55,325 nt of DNA from Meiothermus hypogaeus. GTDB lineage: Bacteria > Deinococcota > Deinococci > Deinococcales > Thermaceae. The stretch spans positions 1 through 55,325 of the forward strand of contig NZ_QWKY01000015.1 of the NCBI RefSeq assembly GCF_003574035.1, in the 5' to 3' direction. The notes beneath the pieces are model-generated. The model saw nothing but the letters and a program-made list of their open reading frames with translations. It made no database searches and was not told where the DNA came from. The translations under genes were made by a program, and so were the position numbers. Below, piece after piece: positions 16,868-25,563 of the stretch (within the stretch, counting starts at the first letter, position 1; each line of letters starts with the position of its first letter).

Positions 16868-17581
16868 TTACGTGCTTTCTTCCTCGAGCCAGACCAAATC
16901 CTTTGCGGTTAGCTCGGCTTTTTCGAGCAGGTCGGGTCGGCGTTCTTTGGTTCGCTTGAGGGCTTGCTTGCGCCGCCATTCGGCAATTTTGGCGTGGTGG
17001 CCCGAGGTCAGGATCTCTGGCACGCTCTGGCCCCGGAACTCCGGGGGCCGAGTGTAGTGGGGGTAGTCCAGCAGACCGGTAGAAAAGGAGTCCTGCTGGT
17101 GGCTTTCAGCTTCCTTAATGACCCCCGGAATCAGGCGGGCGGTGGCTTCCAGAATGACCAGCGCCCCCAGCTCACCGCCCATCAGCACGTAGTCGCCTAT
17201 GGAAACCTCACGGGTCACAAAGTGTTCCACCCGGGCATCAATCCCTTCGTAGCGCCCACACAAAAGCACCAGGTGTGACTTCCGCGCCAGTTCCTCGGCC
17301 ATGCGCTGGGTAAAGGGTGCTCCGGCGGGGCTTAGCAGAATGCGTTCGTCGGCTGGTCCGGCGGCCTCGAGGGCCCGCACCACCACGTCCACCCGCATCA
17401 CCATGCCGGCTCCACCGCCATAGGGGGTGTCGTCTACGGTTTTGTGTTTATCTTCGCTGTAGGCCCGGATATCGCGGATATCGACTTCAATCAGGCCTTT
17501 CTGAATGGCTTTTTGAACAATAGACTCCTCTGTCCAGGGGCGGATCAGGTCAGGAAACAGGGTCAGGATGGTGTATTTCAT
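16868..17581 (-). CDS. trmD: tRNA (guanine-N1)-methyltransferase
   Basis: Methylates G37 of tRNAs reading CNN codons, using S-adenosylmethionine; needed to prevent +1 frameshifting. [60 protein letters not shown] and [20 protein letters not shown] are the family signatures, including the trefoil-knot SAM site (LCGRYEGID and GDYVLMGGE). The C-terminal domain has [20 protein letters not shown] and [20 protein letters not shown]. 237 aa is normal. It starts 18 bp after the rimM stop and is presumably cotranscribed with it. Confidence 0.97.
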   Translation of the reverse strand: MKYTILTLFPDLIRPWTEESIVQKAIQKGLIEVDIRDIRAYSEDKHKTVDDTPYGGGAGMVMRVDVVVRALEAAGPADERILLSPAGAPFTQRMAEELARKSHLVLLCGRYEGIDARVEHFVTREVSIGDYVLMGGELGALVILEATARLIPGVIKEAESHQQDSFSTGLLDYPHYTRPPEFRGQSVPEILTSGHHAKIAEWRRKQALKRTKERRPDLLEKAELTAKDLVWLEEEST

Positions 17582-17599
17582 GGTCGAGCCAGATATCGG

Positions 17600-18088
17600 C
17601 TACTCGAGCAAACCCGGAATAGCCTCAATGTGAATGCCGTCGGCCTCGATTTTCACATAAGGCGCCTGGAGCGGCACCAGGTAGGTTTTGCTCTGGGCCC
17701 GCAGCGAGGTGCCTTTGGCTTTGATGACGAGCCGTTCCTGCGCGCCGTCCTCCACATCCACCACTTCCCCAAAGGGCCGCCCATCCACAAAAACCGGCCT
17801 GCCCATAAGCTCGAAGTAGTAGTATTCGCCTTCCTCCAGTTTGGGAAGGTCGTCCTGGTCGGCATATACGCGCAAACCGGCCAGCTGTTCGGCCTCCTGG
17901 CGGTTTTGCACACCGGAGAGATACACCACCAGCTCGTTACCCAGCTCCTCAATTTCTTCTATCGCCCGGTAACCCAGTCCCTCGAGGTAAACCCGCTCGA
18001 GGTCATACACCACCGGTTCGCCTCGAAACTTGAGGCCCCCCGCCATGCCATAGGCTTTTCCGATTCGTCCAATTTCGATGCGCCGCAT
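17600..18088 (-). CDS. rimM: Ribosome maturation factor RimM
   Basis: Assists maturation of the 30S head, binding S19. MRRIEIGRIGKAYGMAGGLK is the usual RimM N-terminus (IGxIxxxxGxxG), followed by the beta-barrel RimM domain, the linker EEGEYYYFELMGRPVFVDG (the conserved YY in the PRC-barrel entry), and the PRC barrel ending LVPLQAPYVKIEADGIHI. 162 aa is normal. No Shine-Dalgarno precedes the ATG at 18088. Instead TATAAC (18097-18102 on the minus strand) lies 8 nt upstream, formed partly by the end of repeat copy D, which sits between khpA and rimM. rimM may therefore have gained a leaderless start from the element. Confidence 0.94.
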   Translation of the reverse strand: MRRIEIGRIGKAYGMAGGLKFRGEPVVYDLERVYLEGLGYRAIEEIEELGNELVVYLSGVQNRQEAEQLAGLRVYADQDDLPKLEEGEYYYFELMGRPVFVDGRPFGEVVDVEDGAQERLVIKAKGTSLRAQSKTYLVPLQAPYVKIEADGIHIEAIPGLLE

Positions 18089-18099
18089 ATAGAGGGGTT

Positions 18100-18226
18100 A
18101 TACCGGATTCAAAAAGACAGTTTACAAAACCAAAAACACCAGAGGCTGTCTTTTTGAATCCTAGAGCACTCCCTTCGATCGGGTTAGTTCGTCACCAAAG
18201 GGTGACGAACTAACCGAATCTGGTAT
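18100..18226 (+). repeat. MITE-like palindromic element, copy D (127-bp short form) inside the rpsP operon
   Basis: Both terminal repeats are intact (ATACCGGATTC and GAATCTGGTAT), as are the 16-bp A/T stem and the 14-bp stem, but the GC block and the 38-bp unit are missing: a 109-bp internal deletion relative to copy A. It differs from copy E at about two positions. It lies 11 bp upstream of rimM and 18 bp downstream of khpA, so a polycistronic rpsP transcript must run through it. Confidence 0.92.
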
Positions 18227-18244
18227 TAGGTCAGGGGTTTGGGT

Positions 18245-18469
18245 CTAGCGCACCTCCACCGAAACCCGGCCTCGAGCAAACGAACGCACCACTGTGCGGA
18301 TACTCTCGATGACGCGACCCTGCCGCCCGATGATGCGGCCCTTGTCTTCAGGATGGGTTTCGATGTAATACACCAAACCTTCGCGGCCCCGGCGCTCATC
18401 TACGCAAATGGAGGCTGGGTGATCCACAACGGCTTTGGCCAGGTACTCAACTAGGTCTTTCATAAGCAC
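18245..18469 (-). CDS. khpA: KH-domain RNA-binding protein KhpA
   Basis: A 74-aa single KH domain. MLMKDLVEYLAKAVVDHPAS is the family start and EDKGRIIGRQGRVIESIRTV carries the GxxG loop (GRQG) that holds RNA. Family members form a dimer or pair with KhpB/EloR and affect cell elongation and sRNA binding; the gene classically follows rpsP. Here it lies 78 bp after rpsP with an imperfect inverted repeat (AAGCCGAAAGC 18491-18501, GCTTTCGGCTT 18522-18532) between them that could slow or partly terminate transcription. Confidence 0.92.
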   Translation of the reverse strand: MLMKDLVEYLAKAVVDHPASICVDERRGREGLVYYIETHPEDKGRIIGRQGRVIESIRTVVRSFARGRVSVEVR

Positions 18470-18490
18470 TAGCCTAAAGCCAAATGCTAA

Positions 18491-18532
18491 AAGCCGAAAG
18501 CCCAGGGGTTTTGAGCCTTTAGCTTTCGGCTT
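18491..18532. other. Stem-loop between rpsP and khpA
   Basis: AAGCCGAAAGC (18491-18501) and GCTTTCGGCTT (18522-18532) are perfect 11-bp arms around 20 nt. It lies inside an operon, so it may act as a processing site or attenuating hairpin. Short GCTTTCGGCT strings also occur near 8831, a possible degenerate intergenic repeat. Confidence 0.55.
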
Positions 18533-18547
18533 ATCGCCTTGGGCAGC

Positions 18548-18787
18548 TTAAGCGCTGGCTTGTTTGATGAGCTTCTTGACGGTGTCGGTGGGTTGGGCGC
18601 CAACACCCAGCCAGTACTGCAAGCGTTCCTGGTCTAGCTTGAGCCAGTCTTTGGTGGTCTTGCGGGGGTCGTAGTAGCCGATGCGCTCGATATAGCCGCC
18701 GTCGCGCTTGACGCGGCTGTCCACTACCACTATGCGGTAGTGCGGGTTGCCTTTGGAGCCGAAACGAGAGAGACGAATCTTGGTCAT
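18548..18787 (-). CDS. rpsP: 30S ribosomal protein S16
   Basis: A 79-aa S16: [60 protein letters not shown] and [17 protein letters not shown]. This is the full family length and includes the conserved G-Y-Y-(D/N)-P motif. S16 is a primary assembly protein of the 30S body. AGGAG lies 8 bp upstream of the ATG. First gene of rpsP-khpA-rimM-trmD-rplS, downstream of ffh. Confidence 0.97.
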   Translation of the reverse strand: MTKIRLSRFGSKGNPHYRIVVVDSRVKRDGGYIERIGYYDPRKTTKDWLKLDQERLQYWLGVGAQPTDTVKKLIKQASA

Positions 18788-18842
18788 GGTTTTCTCCTTT
18801 TTCTTTTGTCTACAGCGGTATGGTTTTTTTCCGCATTGCTGG

Positions 18843-18882
18843 TCGCAGGTCCAGGGCCGAAAGGCCGGGTTTTGACTTGCGA
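18843..18882. other. Nested stem-loop between ffh and rpsP
   Basis: Outer arms TCGCAGGTC (18843-18851) and GACTTGCGA (18874-18882) pair with one G-U/A change and enclose GGCC-GAAA-GGCC (18855-18866). It starts 9 nt after the ffh stop on the minus strand, so it is probably the ffh 3' end, but no T-run follows and some read-through into rpsP is likely. Confidence 0.5.
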
Positions 18883-18890
18883 CTTGAGAC

Positions 18891-20195
18891 CTATGGCCTG
18901 AAGAGCCCCCTGCCCCCTCTTTGCTGTTGTTTGGCCAGGGTTTTCAACATCTGCTTGGCGTCTTCGAAGGTTTTTATGAGGCGGTTGACCTCCTGCACCG
19001 AGGTTCCCGAGCCTGCTGCGATGCGTTTGCGCCGCGAGGCATTGAGTATCCTGGGGTCACGCCGTTCTTTGGGGGTCATGGAGAGCACAATAGCCTCCAT
19101 GCGGTTCACCTGTTTTTCGTCTACCGAAAAGCCAGCCGGGAGCATCCGCGACATACCGGGAATCATGCCCAGGATTTCGGTGAAGCTGCCCATTTTGCGC
19201 ATCTGGCGCATCTGGGTAATGAGGTCTTCCAGGGTGATTTCCTTGAGGTCTTTCTGGGGGGCCTCGAGCTCGGCCTGCTTGGCCTTCTCCAGCAAGGTCT
19301 GGAGGTCGCCCATGCCCAGGATGCGCTGGGCCAGCCGATCAGGGTAGAAGGGCTCGAGACCCTCGAGTTTCTCCGAAACCCCCGCAAAGTAGATGGGCTT
19401 TCCGGTCACGTGCCGGGCCGAAAGCGCCGCGCCACCCCGGGCATCGCCATCGAGCTTGGTCAGAATCAGACCCGAGACTCCAATCCGCTCATCGAAGGTT
19501 TTGGAGACGTTCAGGGCCTCCTGGCCGGTCATGCTGTCCACTACCAGCAGGGTCTCGGAGGGCCCCAGCACATGCTTGAGCTGGGCCAGCTCGTCCATCA
19601 GGGCTTCGTCTATCTGCAGGCGACCTGCGGTGTCCACAATGACCAGGTCGCGGTAGTCGAAGGTCAGGTGCTGCTGCAGGCGGGTGCGGGTGGTCTCGGG
19701 GCGCTCGTTATCGGCGACCTCGAGCACCGGCACCCCAATCTTCTCGCCCAGAATGCGCAGCTGCTCGCGGGCGGCGGGGCGCTGGGTGTCGGCAGCGACC
19801 AGCAAGGGGCGGCGCCCCTTGGACTTATAGAACTGGGCCAGCTTGCCGGTGGTGGTGGTCTTTCCCGAGCCTTGCAAGCCCACCATAAACCACAGGTTGC
19901 CCTCGTTCTTGAGCACCGGCTGTTTGGCTTCCCCTCCCAGCATCTGCACCAGCTCTTCGTAGACCACAGTCAGGATTTGCTCCGCCGGGGTAAGGCTCTC
20001 CAGCACAGCCTGGCCCAGGGTTTTCTCCTGTACCCTGTTTACGAAGTTTTTGGCGACCTCGAAGTTGACATCGGCCTCCAGGAGCGACATGCGAATCTCG
20101 CGCAGGGTGGCCTTGAGGTCGGCCTCGCTAATGCGGCCCCGCCCGCGCAGCTTGTCCACAGCAGCGCGAATGCGTTGGGAAAGGGTCTCAAACAT
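18891..20195 (-). CDS. ffh: Signal recognition particle protein Ffh (SRP54)
   Basis: GTPase that, with 4.5S RNA, delivers nascent membrane proteins to FtsY. N domain (~1-85), G domain with G1 [16 protein letters not shown] (~104), [29 protein letters not shown] and [20 protein letters not shown], then a Met-rich M domain with [40 protein letters not shown] and [20 protein letters not shown]. 434 aa is normal. The ATG at 20195 lies 6 nt from TAGACT (20202-20207, minus), so leaderless translation is likely. No SRP RNA gene was recognised nearby. Confidence 0.97.
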   Translation of the reverse strand: MFETLSQRIRAAVDKLRGRGRISEADLKATLREIRMSLLEADVNFEVAKNFVNRVQEKTLGQAVLESLTPAEQILTVVYEELVQMLGGEAKQPVLKNEGNLWFMVGLQGSGKTTTTGKLAQFYKSKGRRPLLVAADTQRPAAREQLRILGEKIGVPVLEVADNERPETTRTRLQQHLTFDYRDLVIVDTAGRLQIDEALMDELAQLKHVLGPSETLLVVDSMTGQEALNVSKTFDERIGVSGLILTKLDGDARGGAALSARHVTGKPIYFAGVSEKLEGLEPFYPDRLAQRILGMGDLQTLLEKAKQAELEAPQKDLKEITLEDLITQMRQMRKMGSFTEILGMIPGMSRMLPAGFSVDEKQVNRMEAIVLSMTPKERRDPRILNASRRKRIAAGSGTSVQEVNRLIKTFEDAKQMLKTLAKQQQRGGRGLFRP

Positions 20196-20453
20196 AGGTT
20201 TAGTCTAGCCGAGGGGTGCCCAAGAAACCACTCATATTACTTTTGCGATTTCAAGGCCACTTCCCAAAGGCCGCCCGCTAGGGTAGCAGCAATGGATTGA
20301 GTATGTCAATATCAGGTAATATGACAATAAACTAATCTTCAGGGCTTGGTGTGAAAATGCCTAAGGCCCAGAGCAAGGGCAGAATGGCTTCGGCAAAATC
20401 GTTACCAAAGACCAGGCAACTAAGTGACCAAACCGCAACGGTATACTGCACCT

Positions 20454-20825
20454 ATGGCACGGCAGAACCCGGTGGGCCAGGCCAGCTTTAATGAGTATTT
20501 GGAGCTCGAGGCCCACACCCAAGAGCGCCACAAATGGGTGGACGGTTATCTGTTTGCCATGGCGGGTCGAGATTTTCGAGCGTTTAGAGGGTAATACCGG
20601 ATTCAAAAAGACAGTTTACAAAACCAAAAACCCCAGAGGCTGTCTTTTTGAATCCTAGAGCACTCCCTTCGGTCGGGTTAGTTCGTCACCAAAGGGTGAC
20701 GAACTAACCGAATCTGGTATAAATCCTGGCGTTATACCCCTGTGGGATAGAAGGGCGTTTTCAAGCTGCCTTGCCTGGATTTGCAGCTCGAGGTAGCCCA
20801 GGTCTACCAAGGAATGACCCTCTAA
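20454..20825 (+). pseudogene. Uma2-family (DUF820) endonuclease-like gene, gutted and carrying a repeat insertion
   Basis: The 5' part (20454-20594) encodes SFNEYLELEAHTQERHKWVD, then GYLFAMAG: the standard Uma2 N-terminus. After AMAG the sequence turns to RDFRAFRG and hits a TAA formed at the border of repeat copy E. Beyond the repeat, 20751-20825 encodes KGVFKLPCLDLQLEVAQVYQ, then GMTL and stop: the usual Uma2 C-terminus (LPxLxLxLxxVYxG). The roughly 100-codon middle with the PD-(D/E)xK catalytic residues is gone, and a TAG precedes the 3' fragment. A TATACT box (20442-20447) 6 nt before the ATG survives. Confidence 0.8.
20594..20720 (+). repeat. MITE-like palindromic element, copy E (127-bp short form) inside the Uma2 pseudogene
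   Basis: Same 127-bp architecture as copy D, with the two terminal repeats and both main stems. Its left border completes the TAA that ends the Uma2 5' fragment. Confidence 0.92.
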
Positions 20826-21126
20826 ACCCATTCATTAGCCTGCGACCTGCGACAACACATCGGCACATTGAAGCAGGCGACATGGCCAGATTTGCTTGCC
20901 TCGTGGGGCCTTAGGTGTTAACCTACTAGAGGCATTTTTGCCACCTTGTAAGGCCAAGAACACAGGGTTCAAAGCGCAAGGTTCAGGAGGCACCGTGGAA
21001 GATCACAGTTCTAGTCGAAGATTTTACCCGGTGTGCTCCCACACCGTGTAATCCTCGACAAACCGTGTACCCTGCGGAGCTTCCTTCCAAGATTCGGCCC
21101 AGGCCGAAAACCGAAGGAGGCCGCAC
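20826..21126 (+). other. Leader region of mgtE
   Basis: About 300 bases without a gene. It holds a weak terminator-like fold: GCCTC (20898-20902) and GAGGC (20929-20933) enclosing TAGGT/ACCTA and followed by ATTTTT. Further down is a short GGTGTG-CTC-CCACACC dyad near 21030. An Mg2+ riboswitch would be expected here functionally, but I could not recognise M-box consensus elements. Confidence 0.4.
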
Positions 21127-22488
21127 ATGTACGACACCCAAAACCTGGTTGGGCTGGACGCCCTCCAAAGGGCCCTCGAGGAGAGCGACGCCTTCAAGGT
21201 CAAGGCTGCGCTGGAAGAGCTGTATCCGGCGCAAATTCTGGAGCACTGGTCAGAGTTTGCTCCCGAACATCGCCTGCCCATCCTGACCCTGCTCTCCCCT
21301 GCCGATGCGGCGGAGGTCTTCAGCCACCTCGAGGAGACCGAGCAAGCCGAGCTCCTGGAGGCTTTGCCCCCCTGGCGGGTCAAGGAGCTTTTAGACGAAC
21401 TCTCGCTGGACGACCTGGCCGACACCATCAACGCCGTCGAGGAGGAAAACCCCGCCCAGGCCGAGGCCCTGCTCCGCCAGCTCGACCCCGAGACCCGGGC
21501 CGAGGTCGAAGAGCTAACCGAGTACGACGAGGACGAGGCCGGGGGCATCATGACCTCGGAGTACATCGCGGTACGCGATGCCATGCGGGTCGAGGAGGTG
21601 TTCCGCTTTCTGCGCCGCGAGGCCCCCGACGCCGAGCAGATCTACGTGATTTACGTGGTGGACGCCGAAGAACACCTGGAAGGGGTGCTCACGCTACGCG
21701 ACCTGATTGTGGCCGACCCCAAAACCCGCGTCGCGGAGATCATGAACCCCGATGTCATCTTTGTGCGCGACGACACCGACCAGGAAGAAGTAGCCCGCCT
21801 GATGGCCGACTACAACTTCACGGTGCTGCCGGTGGTGGACGAGGATAAAAAACTGGTGGGGATTGTCACCATTGACGACGTGGTAGACGTCATCCAGGAA
21901 GAGGCTACCGAAGACATCTACCGGCTGGGCGCGGTGGAATCACCCGAGCTGGTGTACAGCAAGTCGAGCGTGTGGGAGCTCTGGAGCGCCCGGGTGCGCT
22001 GGCTGATTATCCTGATCGTGACTGGCAGCATCACCAGCAGCATTCTGCAAGGTTTCGAGTCGGTGCTCGAGGCGGTCACCGCTTTGGCTTTCTATGTTCC
22101 GGTGCTGGTGGGTACCGGCGGCAACACCGGTAATCAGTCGAGCACCCTGATCGTGCGGGCGCTGGCCACCCGCGACGTGACCCTGGGCGACTGGTTACGA
22201 ATCATGCGCAAAGAGCTGGGGGTAGGCATGCTGCTGGGTTTGACCCTGGCCACCCTGCTGACCATCAAGGTTATCATTGACGGACAAAAAGACCTGCTGG
22301 TGGTGGTGGGCATTTCTTTAGGGCTCGTGGTTCTGCTGGCCAATGTTGTGGGGGCCATGCTGCCCCTTCTGTTGCGCCGCCTGCGGCTCGACCCGGCCCT
22401 GATTTCCAACCCCCTCATCGCCACCGTGACCGATGTAAGCGGGCTGGTGGTGTACTTGAGTGTGGCCCGATGGCTGCTCAACCTATGA
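21127..22488 (+). CDS. mgtE: Magnesium transporter MgtE
   Basis: Mg2+ channel of the inner membrane, gated by cytosolic Mg2+. N domain (~1-130, superhelical repeats such as LSPADAAEVFSHLEETEQAE and LLDELSLDDLADTINAVEEE), two CBS domains (~135-255: ASGGIMTSEY-like block EAGGIMTSEYIAVRDAMRVE, and VAEIMNPDVIFVRDDTDQEE), a plug helix, then five membrane helices with TALAFYVPVLVGTGGNTGNQ and SSTLIVRALATRDV; the GGNTGNQ sequence is the pore signature. AAGGAGG precedes the ATG by 6 nt. 453 aa matches Thermus MgtE. Confidence 0.96.
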   Translation: MYDTQNLVGLDALQRALEESDAFKVKAALEELYPAQILEHWSEFAPEHRLPILTLLSPADAAEVFSHLEETEQAELLEALPPWRVKELLDELSLDDLADTINAVEEENPAQAEALLRQLDPETRAEVEELTEYDEDEAGGIMTSEYIAVRDAMRVEEVFRFLRREAPDAEQIYVIYVVDAEEHLEGVLTLRDLIVADPKTRVAEIMNPDVIFVRDDTDQEEVARLMADYNFTVLPVVDEDKKLVGIVTIDDVVDVIQEEATEDIYRLGAVESPELVYSKSSVWELWSARVRWLIILIVTGSITSSILQGFESVLEAVTALAFYVPVLVGTGGNTGNQSSTLIVRALATRDVTLGDWLRIMRKELGVGMLLGLTLATLLTIKVIIDGQKDLLVVVGISLGLVVLLANVVGAMLPLLLRRLRLDPALISNPLIATVTDVSGLVVYLSVARWLLNL

Positions 22489-22532
22489 AAGTCTGAGTGG
22501 TTGGCCCGCCAGCAGCGCGAACAGGAGCAACC

Positions 22533-22958
22533 ATGCGCCTCGAGATGATTGTGGAGTGGAGCCTGGGCAGCCCCCTGCGCTTTGATTGGGACGGCCACAA
22601 GCTGGTACCGCGTGACCCCCCTTGGCGGGCCGAATGGGGCCTTCCGCCGGTGAATTACGGCCTGATTCCGGGGTATTTCAACCCCGCCGACCAGGCTGCG
22701 CTGGACGCTATCTGGGCAAGCCGGGAACCCGTTGCGGCGGGAACCTGGCTCCTGGGCGAGGTACTGGGCATGATCTGGCTACCCGACGGCGACCACAAAA
22801 TAATCCTGGGGGAACCCCAGAACCTGCAAAGCCTGGATATAGACGGGCTCTGGGCCTGGTTTCAGGGGCGTGGGCCCCGCCTGTTGGAGTCCGAGGAAGC
22901 CATCGCCTTTATCCTTTCGCTAACGAGGGTCAAGGATTCTCCAGCGCCAGGGCATTGA
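22533..22958 (+). CDS. Inorganic pyrophosphatase-like protein lacking the catalytic DxDPxD segment
   Basis: A 141-aa protein whose start MRLEMIVEWSLGSPLRFDWD and centre WGLPPVNYGLIPGYF match the family I pyrophosphatase pattern (IEIPxGSxxKYExD, then PxNYGxIPxT). Where true enzymes have GDPLDVLV with the Mg-binding aspartates it has NPADQAALDAIWASREPVAA. The later block WLLGEVLGMIWLPDGDHKII corresponds to VGVLxMxDEGxxDxKxIAV and keeps D-x2-D-x-K. So it looks like an OB-fold relative with an altered active site. AGGAG lies 6 nt before ATG 22533. It follows mgtE by 44 bp and may be cotranscribed. It overlaps the convergent gene by 29 bp. Confidence 0.7.
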   Translation: MRLEMIVEWSLGSPLRFDWDGHKLVPRDPPWRAEWGLPPVNYGLIPGYFNPADQAALDAIWASREPVAAGTWLLGEVLGMIWLPDGDHKIILGEPQNLQSLDIDGLWAWFQGRGPRLLESEEAIAFILSLTRVKDSPAPGH

Positions 22959-23493
22959 ACAGGTCAAAAAGCAGCAGCCAGGCCCCCTGCAGGGCAATGG
23001 CCCACCCCGCTCCCTGGCTGCGGGCATCGGGCTGTAGGGCCAAGAACACCCCCCCTGCAATGTAAAGCACGTCAAGCCCGGCGTTGATGTAGAGCAGGTC
23101 GCGCAGGGTGTTTTTGTCGGGCTCGGGGCCCAGCAGCCCCACCAGGGCAATGCCGGAGTTAACTGCGGTCCAGACTGAGTGGGTCAGCCAGAACGAGCGC
23201 TGCCAGGGGTCGTCGCTCAAAAGCCCCACAGTAGAGCCTGCCAACGTCCAGGGCACGCTCCAGGCCAGCAGCCGGGCCGAGATGGCCAGCCCCCGGAAGC
23301 CCTCCGGGGCAGGGCCCAGGAGTAGCCGATCCCAGGAGGGTCGTTCAGGTTCTCGGCTTGGCCCCTCGGCCTGTTCAACAAAGATCAGCGGCTCAGCCAC
23401 TATTGCTGGCCCTACCGAGAATTGATTTTGAGTTTGGGCCAGCCCCTGAGTACTAAAAAGCACCAGCAGCAAAAGCCACAGGTTTTTGATCAT
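22930..23493 (-). CDS. Hypothetical membrane protein with signal peptide
   Basis: 187 aa. A signal peptide ([20 protein letters not shown]) is followed by a ~50-residue polar stretch rich in Glu/Pro/Arg, then about four helices: [56 protein letters not shown] and [18 protein letters not shown]. The [19 protein letters not shown] and [16 protein letters not shown] blocks resemble a conserved bacterial family of unknown function with four helices. It follows glcD by 17 bp on the same strand and is probably cotranscribed. Confidence 0.7.
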   Translation of the reverse strand: MIKNLWLLLLVLFSTQGLAQTQNQFSVGPAIVAEPLIFVEQAEGPSREPERPSWDRLLLGPAPEGFRGLAISARLLAWSVPWTLAGSTVGLLSDDPWQRSFWLTHSVWTAVNSGIALVGLLGPEPDKNTLRDLLYINAGLDVLYIAGGVFLALQPDARSQGAGWAIALQGAWLLLFDLFNALALENP

Positions 23494-23510
23494 TTATTCA
23501 GCTTCACTGC

Positions 23511-24938
23511 TCAGTGCGTGAACGAGTGGGCTTCGGGCAACACTTTACCCGGATTCAAGCGGTTCTGTGGGTCGAAAGCCGCCTTGACTTTGCGCAAAGC
23601 CTCTAAGGTCTCGGGGTCTACCGCCTCGCTCATAAAGTCGCGCTTCATGATGCCGATGCCGTGCTCTCCCGACAAAACCCCCCCATGCCGCAGGGCCACC
23701 CGGGCTATCTCGTGCAGGAGTTCCCAGACCTTTTCTTCCGGGTCCGCTTTGGGGTCGTAGAGCACGTTGGGGTGGAGGTTGCCATCGCCAATATGCCCAA
23801 ACTGCACCACCCGCAGGCCATAGGCCTGACCCAGCGCTTCGATGCTGCGCACCACCTCGGGCAGACTCGAGCGCGGTACCGCGATGTCCTCGTTCATGCG
23901 CTTAGGCTTGATGGCGCCGATGGCGGGGGAAATGGAGCGGCGGGCCTTCCATAGGGCTTCACTTTCGCCGCTGTCGCGGGCTAAGCGCACGGTGGCCCCA
24001 TGCTTCTGGCAGGCTTCGGCCACCCAGGCCAGCTCCTCCTCGACTATCAGGGGGTCATCACCATCGGTATCTACCAGCAGAATGGCGGCGGCTTCGCGGG
24101 GTAGCCCTAGCTTGAGGTAGTCTTCTACGGCATTGATGCAACCGTTGTCCATGAACTCGAGCTTGCTTGGCACCGCACCGGCAGCAATCGCCTCCGAGAC
24201 GGCTTCGGCGGCTCGCCCCACTTCGTTGAAAATGGCCATCAGGGTACGGGTATAGCGCGGGATGGGCTCCAGGCGCAGTTTGGCTTCGGTGATGAGCCCC
24301 AGCGTACCCTCGGAACCCACCAGCAAGCCCACCAGGTCGTAGGCCTCGCGCCGCAAGCGGTGCACCTGCCCGGCAAAGTCCACGAACTCGAGCTCCAGCA
24401 CATAATCGCCGGTCACACCCTTCTTGAAGCACATCGGCCCTCCGGCGTTTTCGGCCAGATTACCCCCAATGGTGCTGGTGCGAAAAGAAGCTGGGTCAGG
24501 GGGATACCATAGCCCATAAGGTTTGGCCAGCTCGCTGATCTGCAGCGTAACCACCCCCGGCTGCACCGTGGCGATGCGGGCCTGGGGGTCGATGTGCAGG
24601 CCGGTCATACGGGTAAATGACATCACGATGGACTCCTGGATTGGCACCGCCCCGCCCGACAAACCACTGGCCGCCCCGCGTGCCACAATGGGCAGACCCA
24701 CCTGATTGGCGAACCGCACCGCTTCGACCACATCGGCAGTCGAGGTCGGCAGCACCACCACAGCCGGGGTCACGCCCATGGCAATGCCGTCGTAGGAGTA
24801 GTTGCGCCGCTGGGCCAGCTCGAGCAAAACCTTCTCCCGGCCCAGCCGAGCCTGTAGTTCCTGGGCCGTTCGGGCCGGTTGGGGGTATGTGGGGCGGGGT
24901 GAGGATGGCAGGGGCTTCTTGCCAAGGTTCAGGGTCAC
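23511..24938 (-). CDS. glcD: FAD-linked oxidase, glycolate/D-lactate dehydrogenase GlcD type
   Basis: Flavoprotein that oxidises a 2-hydroxyacid such as glycolate or D-lactate. PCMH FAD domain (~residues 50-230): [63 protein letters not shown]-oxidase C-domain (~235-470): [13 protein letters not shown] and [15 protein letters not shown], with the conserved His residues of the active site. 475 aa matches GlcD. The GlcE/GlcF partners are not adjacent here. Substrate choice between glycolate and D-lactate cannot be made from sequence. Confidence 0.9.
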   Translation of the reverse strand: MTLNLGKKPLPSSPRPTYPQPARTAQELQARLGREKVLLELAQRRNYSYDGIAMGVTPAVVVLPTSTADVVEAVRFANQVGLPIVARGAASGLSGGAVPIQESIVMSFTRMTGLHIDPQARIATVQPGVVTLQISELAKPYGLWYPPDPASFRTSTIGGNLAENAGGPMCFKKGVTGDYVLELEFVDFAGQVHRLRREAYDLVGLLVGSEGTLGLITEAKLRLEPIPRYTRTLMAIFNEVGRAAEAVSEAIAAGAVPSKLEFMDNGCINAVEDYLKLGLPREAAAILLVDTDGDDPLIVEEELAWVAEACQKHGATVRLARDSGESEALWKARRSISPAIGAIKPKRMNEDIAVPRSSLPEVVRSIEALGQAYGLRVVQFGHIGDGNLHPNVLYDPKADPEEKVWELLHEIARVALRHGGVLSGEHGIGIMKRDFMSEAVDPETLEALRKVKAAFDPQNRLNPGKVLPEAHSFTH

Positions 24939-24950
24939 ACTTATAGCTTA

Positions 24951-25448
24951 TCAGGGACAGTTGTCAATGACCGGAATGCCCGGAAAAACCAGTCGGGCCG
25001 AACTACCGTTGGTGGCAAAAACGGTTAGCTCAAGGCGGGTCGCCCCAATCTGGCGGGGCTGGGGCACTGGGGTTACTACGATGCTCTGTGGCGATACGCT
25101 CAAGGGGGCCGTCCCCTGGCTCAAGGCCCAGTTCACGCTGATGCGGTTGTTCTGGTTGAGGTAACCGCCGGTGTCCTTGCTCATGCTGAGGGTATGGGTG
25201 GCCTGGCCGGTGGTCTCGCCCACCAGGCGCGCGTCCCAGCGTGCGATGCGGGCAAAGTCGTTGTAGCGGAAGCTGTAGGTCAGGGTGGTGATTTTGTTAT
25301 CGCAGATGTACGAGCGCCCACTGGCATCGCGGAAGTTGCTCTCGTAGCGCAGGTCGGAAATCAAGAGGGTATCGGCAGGGTTGGTGCCGATGGGGATGCA
25401 GCCGGCAAAAACCAGCAGCAGGGAAAAGGCGAAGAGTGGCTTTTTCAT
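24951..25448 (-). CDS. Hypothetical lipoprotein
   Basis: MKKPLFAFSLLLVFAGCIPI is a lipoprotein signal with lipobox VFAGC, so the mature protein should be anchored through the Cys. The remaining ~145 residues are beta-rich, with repeated Ser/Thr-Asn patches and a second and third Cys (YICDNK and DNCP) that may form a disulfide. No family recognised. It precedes glcD by 12 bp on the same strand, so it may share a transcript. Confidence 0.75.
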   Translation of the reverse strand: MKKPLFAFSLLLVFAGCIPIGTNPADTLLISDLRYESNFRDASGRSYICDNKITTLTYSFRYNDFARIARWDARLVGETTGQATHTLSMSKDTGGYLNQNNRISVNWALSQGTAPLSVSPQSIVVTPVPQPRQIGATRLELTVFATNGSSARLVFPGIPVIDNCP

Positions 25449-25563
25449 GGTTGTATCGTTGCTCGAGGTGCTGGTATTGGCATAAGCGAAACCTAAACCC
25501 GCGTTTAGGTTGGTGGCTCAAACAGCAGCATCTAAAGTCCGGCTAAGGCTAAACTGGCCTGGT

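Noticed and set aside
20826-21126. M-box Mg2+ riboswitch upstream of mgtE
   Set aside because: Expected from function, but the consensus loops could not be found by eye; a covariance-model search would decide.
20200-21126. SRP (4.5S) RNA gene near ffh
   Set aside because: The conserved GGUCAGG-type and GGAAGGAAGCAGC-like loop elements are not present.
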